Source: Acidovorax radicis N35 (lineage in GTDB: Bacteria > Pseudomonadota > Gammaproteobacteria > Burkholderiales > Burkholderiaceae_C). Taken from it: a stretch of 64,000 bases of DNA. The notes under the pieces are model-generated. The model was not told the DNA's origin. It saw nothing but the letters and a program-made list of their open reading frames with translations, and did no database searches. This document shows positions 58,109-64,000 of this stretch, in pieces (the stretch's first letter is position 1; every line of letters begins with the position of its first letter). The position numbers were made by a program, and so were the translations under genes. The DNA lies in NCBI RefSeq assembly GCF_000204195.1, contig NZ_AFBG01000006.1, forward strand, positions 1 to 64,000. Direction: 5' to 3'.

Positions 58109-59548
58109 TCAGTGGCTGGCAGCGCCCACGTGGGCGTCGGGCTTGACCCGGTGCAGCAGGGCGAGCATGGCGGCTTCGATGCGGGCCAGGGCCTCGGTGG
58201 TATGGCCCTCAAAACGCAGCACCAGTACCGGCGTGGTGTTGCTGGCGCGGATCAGGCCAAAGCCATCGGGCCAGTCCACGCGCAGGCCGTCGATGGTGCT
58301 GATGGTGGCGGGCGCGGCGAAGGTATCGGCCGCCAGGGCCTGCAGCTCGGCGGTGAGGCGGTGCGGCTCGCCCTCGGCGCAGGCCACGTTCAGCTCGGGG
58401 GTGGAGAAACTGGTGGGCAGCGCGTTGAGCACGGCGCTCGGGTCGCTGCTCTTGCTCAGGATTTCCAGCAGGCGGCAGCCTGCATAGGTGCCGTCGTCAA
58501 AGCCATACCAGCGCTCCTTGAAGAAGATGTGGCCGCTCATCTCGCCGCCCAGCGGGGAGTTGGTCTCCTTCATGCGGGCCTTGATGAGTGAGTGGCCGGT
58601 CTTGAACATCACCGGCACGCCGCCTGCCGCCGCAATGGCGGGCGCCAGGCGCTGGGTGCATTTCACGTCGAAGATGATCTCGCCGCCGGGCACGCGCGAG
58701 AGCACGTCCTGCGCAAACAGCATCATCTGGCGGTCCGGGAAGATGTTGGTGCCGTCCTTGGTCACGATGCCCAGGCGGTCCCCGTCGCCGTCGAAGGCCA
58801 GGCCCAGTTCGGCGTCGCTGGTCTTCAGGGCGTCGATCAGGTCGCGCAGGTTCTCCGGCTTGCTGGGGTCGGGATGGTGGTTGGGGAAGTTGCCGTCGAC
58901 CTCGGAGAACAGCTCGATCACCTCGCAGCCCAGTGCGCGGAAGATGTCCGGCGCCGACGCACCGGCAATGCCGTTGCCGCAGTCCACCACGATCTTGATC
59001 GGGCGGGCCAGCTTCACGTCGCCCACGATGCGCTCGCGGTAGGCAGGCAGCACGTCCACATGGCGCACCGAGCCGCCGGGCAGCAGCCGCCAGGTTTCCT
59101 GCTCCATGGTGCTGCGCAGGGTCTGGATCTCTTCGCCATAGATGGCACGGCCATTGAGCACCATCTTGAAGCCGTTGTAGTCCTTGGGGTTGTGGCTGCC
59201 CGTGACCTGGATACCGCTGTTGCACAGCGTGCTGGCCGCAAAGTACAAGAGCGGCGTGGTCACCAGGCCCACGTCAATCACCTCGATGCCCGCCTCCACC
59301 AAGCCCTGGATCAGCGCACCCGAGATGGCCGGGCCCGACAGACGCCCATCGCGGCCCACCGCCACGGTGGTCTGCCCTTCGGCGCGGGCTGCCGTACCAA
59401 AGGCCCGGCCCAGGCCCAGGGCCACTTCTTCATTCAGGGTGGACGGCACGATGCCGCGGATGTCGTAGGCTTTGAAAATGGCGGGTGTGGGCTGCACGCA
59501 GGGGGCCTTTCGCGAAGGGGTTGGACGGGTTTTGGAAGTCCGCTGCAT
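58109..59548 (-). CDS. phosphomannomutase/phosphoglucomutase
   Basis: About 479 residues of the AlgC type: FKAYDIRGIVP near the start, catalytic TGSHNPKDYNGFK (Ser about 118), metal loop FDGDGDRLG, sugar loop GEMSGHIFF, and a C-terminal phosphate-binding RASNTTPVLVLRFEG. It interconverts mannose or glucose 1- and 6-phosphates for lipopolysaccharide and exopolysaccharide synthesis. The ATG at 59548 is chosen, but relatives usually begin just before the FKAYDIRG motif, so a start about 17 codons later (a GTG) is possible. Confidence 0.93.
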   Translation of the reverse strand: MQRTSKTRPTPSRKAPCVQPTPAIFKAYDIRGIVPSTLNEEVALGLGRAFGTAARAEGQTTVAVGRDGRLSGPAISGALIQGLVEAGIEVIDVGLVTTPLLYFAASTLCNSGIQVTGSHNPKDYNGFKMVLNGRAIYGEEIQTLRSTMEQETWRLLPGGSVRHVDVLPAYRERIVGDVKLARPIKIVVDCGNGIAGASAPDIFRALGCEVIELFSEVDGNFPNHHPDPSKPENLRDLIDALKTSDAELGLAFDGDGDRLGIVTKDGTNIFPDRQMMLFAQDVLSRVPGGEIIFDVKCTQRLAPAIAAAGGVPVMFKTGHSLIKARMKETNSPLGGEMSGHIFFKERWYGFDDGTYAGCRLLEILSKSSDPSAVLNALPTSFSTPELNVACAEGEPHRLTAELQALAADTFAAPATISTIDGLRVDWPDGFGLIRASNTTPVLVLRFEGHTTEALARIEAAMLALLHRVKPDAHVGAASH

Positions 59549-59642
59549 TGTAGGCGCCCCCCCTGGGCCGCTTCGGGCATGCGTGCAGGCACATGTCCGA
59601 AAACGGCCAGTGAAAACACCCCCGGCTCCTATGATCCAGCCC

Positions 59643-61217
59643 ATGAATCCGCCGACCCCGCCCGCCACTTTGGCCACCGACACCCCCCTGGACGAGGGCC
59701 GCTATCTGGCCGTGCTGGCGCGCGATGCGCGTTTTGACGGGCACTTTTTCACCGCCGTGACCTCCACCGGCATCTACTGCCGCCCGGTGTGCGCCGTGCG
59801 CACGCCACGGCGCGAGAACTGCCGCTTTTTTGTGCTGGCCGCCCAGGCCGAGAGCGCAGGCTTTCGCCCCTGCCTGCGCTGCCGGCCCGAACTGGCCCCG
59901 CAGGCGCTGGTGTGGTCGGTGCAGGACGCCAGCGGCATCCTGGTGCAGCAGGCCGTGCGCCTGCTGGATGCGCCCGACCTGTGGCCCGCACCGTCCGCGC
60001 GTGGTGAAGGCAGCGCCACGGTGGCCCGGCTGGCCGAGCGCCTGGGCGTGAGCGACCGGCACCTGCGCCGTATTTTTGAGGCGGCCCTGGGCGTTTCGCC
60101 CCTGCAATACCTGCAGACGCGCCGGCTCCTGACCGCCAAGCAGCTGCTCACCGACACCCGCATGCCCGTCACCCAGGTGGCCTTGGCTAGCGGTTTTGCG
60201 AGCGTGCGGCGATTCAATGCGGCGTTTTCGGGGCACTACGGTCTGAACCCCACACAGCTGCGGCGCAGCGGCGCCACCGCCGGGGAGCAGCCCACCAGCA
60301 CCTTGCGACTGGCCTGGCGCCCCCCCTTTGACGTGCCCGCGCTGCTGGCCTTTTTTGAACGGCGGCAGTTCCACGGGGTGGAATGGGTGCTCCCGGAGGA
60401 GGCCACGCTGCGCCGCACGGTGCGCCTGCCCGCACCCGGCACCGGCCTGCCCGGCGAGACCACGGGCTGGTTCAGCGCGCGCTTTGATGTGACCCGCCAC
60501 CAGGTGCTGCTGCAGACCAGCGACAGCCTGTACCCGGTGCTGCCGCTCGTGATCCGCCGCGTGCGTGCCATGCTCGACCTGGACGCCGACCCTGCCGCCA
60601 TCAACGCCGTGCTGCACCCGTATTTCCCGGACGGGGACGGGCTGCGTGTGCCCGGTGCATTCGACGGCTTCGAGCTGGCCGTGCGTGCCGTGCTGGGCCA
60701 GCAGATCACCGTGGCCGCTGCGCGCACCCTGGGCCAGCGGCTGGTGGAACGGCTCGGTGAGCCCATCGCCACGCCCTGGCCCGGACTGAGCCGCTTGTTC
60801 CCCACTGCTGCCACGCTGGCTGCGGCCGACGGCGACACCCTGGGCCAGCTGGGCATCGTGCGCCAGCGCCAGGCCGCCATCGTGGCGCTGGCCCGCGCGG
60901 TGGACGGCGGGGGCCTCGCGCTTCATGCGGGCGCCGACGTGGCAGCCACCACGGCCGCCCTGTGCGCCCTGCCCGGCATTGGTGACTGGACCGCGCAGTA
61001 CATCGCCATGCGCGTGCTGCGCTGGCCCGATGCGTTCCCGGCCGGGGACGTGGCGCTGCACAAGGCTTTGGGTGTGCAAGGGCACAAGAACCCGGCCCGC
61101 GCCGCTGCCGAGGCCTCGCAGGCATGGCGGCCCTGGCGCAGCTACGCGGTACTGCGCGCCTGGGCGGCAGGCACTCTGGTGGGGACAGTGCCACCAGCTT
61201 CATTACTATCAAAATAA
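59643..61217 (+). CDS. alkA: Ada-like/AlkA DNA-3-methyladenine glycosylase
   Basis: 524 residues in three parts: an Ada zinc-type N-terminus (YCRPVCAVR...ENCRFF...PCLRCRPE, about 39-83), an AraC-type HTH (about 115-210), and an AlkA glycosylase with helix-hairpin-helix LPGIGDWTAQYIAMR and catalytic Asp in FPAGDVALHK. It removes alkylated purines and may regulate its own response. The last four codons and the stop lie in palindromic repeat copy F. Divergent from pgm with 94 bases between; ogt follows. Confidence 0.93.
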   Translation: MNPPTPPATLATDTPLDEGRYLAVLARDARFDGHFFTAVTSTGIYCRPVCAVRTPRRENCRFFVLAAQAESAGFRPCLRCRPELAPQALVWSVQDASGILVQQAVRLLDAPDLWPAPSARGEGSATVARLAERLGVSDRHLRRIFEAALGVSPLQYLQTRRLLTAKQLLTDTRMPVTQVALASGFASVRRFNAAFSGHYGLNPTQLRRSGATAGEQPTSTLRLAWRPPFDVPALLAFFERRQFHGVEWVLPEEATLRRTVRLPAPGTGLPGETTGWFSARFDVTRHQVLLQTSDSLYPVLPLVIRRVRAMLDLDADPAAINAVLHPYFPDGDGLRVPGAFDGFELAVRAVLGQQITVAAARTLGQRLVERLGEPIATPWPGLSRLFPTAATLAAADGDTLGQLGIVRQRQAAIVALARAVDGGGLALHAGADVAATTAALCALPGIGDWTAQYIAMRVLRWPDAFPAGDVALHKALGVQGHKNPARAAAEASQAWRPWRSYAVLRAWAAGTLVGTVPPASLLSK

Positions 61218-61266
61218 TAGCTATTGGCGCTTTCCCATCAAGCGCTGGTTGCCAATTTCATACAAA
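61204..61266 (+). repeat. GCGCTT/AAGCGC palindromic repeat, copy F
   Basis: ACTATCAAAATAATAGCTATT, GGCGCTTT, CCCATC, AAGCGCTGG, TTGCC and an A/T-rich end. Its first bases encode the last residues and stop of alkA; the rest fills the gap to ogt. Confidence 0.82.
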
Positions 61267-61282
61267 ACCACTTCCTTCAGCC

Positions 61283-61831
61283 ATGCAATTCCATCCCCAT
61301 ACCGTGCAGATGCGCACCTCCACCGCACTGGGGCCCGTGCGCCTGGCGGCGTCGCCCACCGGCCTGGCCGGTGTCTGGTTTGAAGGACAGCGCCACGAGC
61401 CCAGCCTGCAGCTTCATGGCCCCGCCGCCTGGGCTGATGCGGTAGGCCACCCGCTGCTGCAGGAAGCAGCACGCCAGCTTCAGCAGTACCTTCGCGCCGA
61501 ACGCGCCGGGTTTGACCTGCCGCTGGACCTCTCAGGTGGCACGCCGTTCCAGCAGGAGGTGTGGCGCGCCTTGCTGGCCATCGGCCGTGGCGCCACCACC
61601 AGCTACGGAGCCTTGAGCCGCCAGCTGGGCCGTCCCCTGGCTGTGCGCGCGGTGGGCGCCGCCGTGGGGCGCAACCCGGTCAGCGTCATCGTGCCCTGCC
61701 ACCGGGTGGTGGGCACGGACGGCAGCCTTACCGGCTACGCCGGTGGCCTCGACCGCAAAAGGGCCTTGCTGACCCTGGAGAATGCGTACGCCACCGCCAC
61801 TGGCGCAAGCCACTCCAAAGGAAATGCATGA
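61283..61831 (+). CDS. ogt: methylated-DNA-[protein]-cysteine S-methyltransferase
   Basis: 182 residues: C-terminal ATase domain with PFQQEVWRALLAIGRGATTSYGALSRQLG, AVGRNPVSVIVPCHRVVG (acceptor Cys 139) and the closing TGYAGGLDRKRALL. It transfers the methyl group from O6-methylguanine to its own cysteine, a single-use repair. It follows alkA with a repeat in between, forming an alkylation-repair pair, and its stop overlaps the start of an EamA transporter (ATGA). Confidence 0.95.
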   Translation: MQFHPHTVQMRTSTALGPVRLAASPTGLAGVWFEGQRHEPSLQLHGPAAWADAVGHPLLQEAARQLQQYLRAERAGFDLPLDLSGGTPFQQEVWRALLAIGRGATTSYGALSRQLGRPLAVRAVGAAVGRNPVSVIVPCHRVVGTDGSLTGYAGGLDRKRALLTLENAYATATGASHSKGNA

Positions 61832-62754
61832 ACAGCCCGGGAACCCAGCCTGTATCGACCTGGATCGGAGAATTCATCCTGCTGGCGGCTTTGTGGGGCG
61901 CATCGTTTCTTTTCATGCGAATGGGCGCTGCCGAGTTCAGCCCCCTGCCCATGGTTGGTTTGCGCGTGGCACTGGCCACCGTGTTCCTGTGGCCCATCAT
62001 GCTGCGCCAGGGCCACTGGCCCGCGCTGCGCCAGCACTGGCGGCCGATCCTGTTTGCCGGGGTCATCAACTCTGCCATTCCGTTTGCGCTGTTTGCCTGG
62101 GCCGTGATGCACATCCAGACCGGGCTGGCCTCCATCCTGAATGCCACGGTGCCACTGTTTGGCGCGCTGGTGGCCTGGGTGTGGCTGGGTGACCGCATCA
62201 ATCGCCTGCGCTGGGTGGGCCTGGCGCTGGGTTTTGTGGGCGTGGCATTGCTGGCCTGGCGCGCGCCGGCGGGCACCGGCTTCAAGAGCGACAGCGCCGG
62301 CTGGGCCATTGCGGCCTGCCTGCTGGCATCGTGCTTCTACGGCCTGTCGGCCAGCTTTGCGCGGCGCTACCTCACGGGCATTCCGCCACTGGCCACGGCC
62401 ACCGGCAGCCAACTGGGCGCGGCGCTGGGCCTGGCCGTGCCCACGCTGTGGTTCTGGCCGGCGCAAATGCCCGGCCTGCACGCCTGGGGCGCCATCGCCG
62501 CCATCGCCGTGCTGTGCACGGGCATTGGCTACATCCTGTATTTTCGGCTCATCGAGAGCGCCGGGCCCAGCCGGGCGCTGGCCGTGACCTTCATCGCGCC
62601 GGTGTTTGCCGTGCTGTATGGCGCACTGTTCCTGGGGGAGCGCATCACGCCGTGGATGGTTGGCTGCGCCCTGGTGATCGTGTGCGGCACCCTGTTGTCA
62701 ACGGGACTTATCAGGACACTCAGGCTGGCCCGGCCCGCTTCAGAACGGCCCTAA
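61828..62754 (+). CDS. EamA-family transporter (DMT superfamily)
   Basis: 308 residues with ten hydrophobic segments in two EamA repeats: first repeat LLAALWGASFLFMRMGA... ILNATVPLFGALVAWVWLGDRI, second repeat GIGYILYFRLIE...FIAPVFAVLYGALFLGERI. Such permeases export amino acids, purines or other metabolites. The ATG overlaps the ogt stop, with AAAGGA upstream. No sign of a specific substrate. Confidence 0.92.
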   Translation: MNSPGTQPVSTWIGEFILLAALWGASFLFMRMGAAEFSPLPMVGLRVALATVFLWPIMLRQGHWPALRQHWRPILFAGVINSAIPFALFAWAVMHIQTGLASILNATVPLFGALVAWVWLGDRINRLRWVGLALGFVGVALLAWRAPAGTGFKSDSAGWAIAACLLASCFYGLSASFARRYLTGIPPLATATGSQLGAALGLAVPTLWFWPAQMPGLHAWGAIAAIAVLCTGIGYILYFRLIESAGPSRALAVTFIAPVFAVLYGALFLGERITPWMVGCALVIVCGTLLSTGLIRTLRLARPASERP

Positions 62755-62908
62755 ACTTGGCCCATGGGGTTTTCATCGGGCTTTTGCCATCTGACCAAGT
62801 CCGTCAACGGCACGCGGCGCTGTATTGCCACACACATTCCCGGCCGCGCGCCCTGTACTCCCGGGCCTCAAGCCACCCCACCGCAGGTGGGTGCACAGGC
62901 GCATTGCC

Positions 62909-64000
62909 ATGGGTAACAACACCCTTCTGGCTGCCACAGCGCTCATGTCGCTGCTGCTGTTGCTGGCCTGGCTGCCGCCGCACGAGTCCTTGCACCCATC
63001 GCGCCGCACCTTGCTGCTGCTGGGGTTGGCAGGCGGCCTCGTGTCCTGGATTTCTTTTGAGGCACTGCGCTGGAACGCCCCTGAACTGCGGGTGGTGGCT
63101 TACCCCACTGCTGCTGCGTTCCTGGCACTTTTTTTCCGCGTCCCTGCGGCCATCGTCACGGCGCTGATCGCCCTGGTGGCGGCGCTGTCGGCCGATGTGT
63201 CCGATGTGGTGCCCGCCAGCGCCGTGCTGGCGGCGGCCGTGGCCACCGGGGTGCTGTGGCGCAAGGTGGGGCACCGCCTGCATGTGCCCAAATGGGCCGC
63301 GCTCATCGGGCTGACGCTGACCCTGCCCCTGGCGGTGGCCGGCAGCCTCTGGGCCGCCGGCAGCGCGCCCGACCTGACCCGCAACCTGCCATGGCACCAT
63401 GGCGCCGGGGTGTTCATGCTGGGCGTTGGCCGGTTGCTGCTGGCCAGCAAGGCGCGCTCCGAGCTTTCGCGCAGCGACATCCAGCAGACACTCGCGCAGC
63501 AGGAGCAGCGATTGCGGCTGGTGCTGGACTCCATGGGGGGGGGGCACTGGGAATGGGATGTCGTCCGGCGCGAATTTCGCTGCCACGGCAGCTTCTACGA
63601 GACCTTCGGCATCACCGCCGCCGATCTGGCCGCACCGGACCTGTGGCAGCGCTGGTACGCCCGGCGCCACCCGCAGGATGCCGAACGCAATGCCCCCAAG
63701 CTGGCGCGGGCCATGGACGGGCTGGAAGACAACTACGAAGCCGAGTTCCGGGTGATGGACACCGAGGGCCAGTGGCGCTGGCTCATGTCGCGTGGCACGG
63801 TGGCGCGGCGCGACGCGCAGGGCCGCCCGGCGGCCCTCATCGGTATGGACGTGGACATCACCGCCCACCGGGCGGCCGAGGACGCGTTGCGCTCGTCCGA
63901 GGCCAAGTACACGACCTTCTACCAGACGCTGCCTGATCCTGCAGGCATCTCCCGCATCTCGGACGGCCGCTACATCGACGTGAACCCCGCGTTCTGCGAG
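62909..64000 (+). CDS. membrane sensor with PAS domains, 3' end beyond window
   Basis: The frame is open from the ATG at 62909 to the window edge (364 codons). Residues 1-165 or so are an integral-membrane sensor module with about six segments. A short coiled linker (LSRSDIQQTLAQQEQRL) leads to a PAS domain (LVLDSMGGGHWEWDVVRREFRC..., about 203-325) ending GMDVDITAHRAAEDAL, and a second PAS domain begins (SEAKYTTFYQTLPDPAGIS). The output domain (kinase, GGDEF or EAL) is not visible. A run of ten G at 63535-63544 encodes Gly 210-212. Confidence 0.85.
   Translation, partial: MGNNTLLAATALMSLLLLLAWLPPHESLHPSRRTLLLLGLAGGLVSWISFEALRWNAPELRVVAYPTAAAFLALFFRVPAAIVTALIALVAALSADVSDVVPASAVLAAAVATGVLWRKVGHRLHVPKWAALIGLTLTLPLAVAGSLWAAGSAPDLTRNLPWHHGAGVFMLGVGRLLLASKARSELSRSDIQQTLAQQEQRLRLVLDSMGGGHWEWDVVRREFRCHGSFYETFGITAADLAAPDLWQRWYARRHPQDAERNAPKLARAMDGLEDNYEAEFRVMDTEGQWRWLMSRGTVARRDAQGRPAALIGMDVDITAHRAAEDALRSSEAKYTTFYQTLPDPAGISRISDGRYIDVNPAFCE
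63535..63544 (+). repeat. G10 homopolymer in the sensor gene
   Basis: Ten consecutive G residues cover the end of an ATG codon and three Gly codons at the start of the first PAS domain. Slippage by one base would shift the frame. Confidence 0.85.

Noticed and set aside
62804..63868. Minus-strand open frame opposite the PAS sensor gene
   Set aside because: The plus strand from 62909 encodes recognisable membrane and PAS segments up to the window end; the minus frame is Gln/Gly/Arg-rich without features.

Overview
The window reads as a chromosomal stretch of a high-GC betaproteobacterium of the Comamonadaceae, most like Acidovorax or a close relative. This rests on gene content and style (AEC and EamA transporters, DUF4148 and IPTL-CTERM proteins, LysR/SDR pairs, TctD/TctE-type kinases) and on a palindromic repeat built around GCGCTT...AAGCGC that I associate with this family. 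The genus is an inference. No rRNA, tRNA, CRISPR array or complete insertion sequence was seen.

Layout. 1-9160: OmpA-like protein, ChaC-like cyclotransferase, Cu/Zn superoxide dismutase (sodC), a MocA-like nucleotidyltransferase, a divergent SDR/LysR pair, a two-subunit molybdenum hydroxylase with its TetR regulator, pdxH and a VOC protein. 9264-15545: a TetR regulator, four copies of one AT-rich operator, a DUF4148 protein and a five-gene redox operon (quinone oxidoreductase, two SDRs, alpha/beta hydrolase, Old Yellow Enzyme). This is probably an electrophile or quinone stress regulon of the NemR type. 15830-22261: AEC transporter, DUF1697 protein, HAD phosphatase, an isolated PotA-type ATPase, a TctD/TctE-like two-component pair and a small P-loop protein.

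22378-27636 is the most unusual locus. A 1194-residue protein joins a GT-C-type membrane glycosyltransferase to a beta-rich region and a C-terminal domain with the QxxxGxW and DxDD signatures of class II terpene cyclases. It overlaps a UbiA-family prenyltransferase gene and is followed by a polyprenyl-phosphate-sugar-synthase-like GT2. 27955-31561 holds a truncated haemoglobin, an IPTL-CTERM protein and a PAS-PAS-PAS-GGDEF protein.

31870-38885 is a probable Zur-controlled zinc locus: zur, an ABC ATPase and FtsX-like permease in overlapping frames, a small Cys-containing periplasmic protein, a DUF3299 protein, a small membrane-anchored protein and a His-rich ZnuD-like TonB receptor. What looks like a stranded integron gene cassette lies inside it. 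39155-40760 is a low-GC two-gene island (DUF262 + HEPN), a candidate defence or toxin-antitoxin module.

41381-49081 carries msrA next to a TetR-controlled RND efflux operon, then pcm, a rhodanese and a TolC-family protein. 49259-55917 is a second, self-contained RND system whose TetR has matching operators at both promoters; a broken SDR gene lies at its edge. 55905-64000 returns to housekeeping: waaA, a nitrilase-family amidase, phosphomannomutase/phosphoglucomutase, alkA, ogt, an EamA transporter and the start of a membrane PAS sensor with a G10 homopolymer.

Seven copies of the GCGCTT palindrome occur. Four touch coding sequence: inside waaA, in the leader of the molybdenum hydroxylase large subunit, across the ATPase/permease junction, and at the end of alkA.
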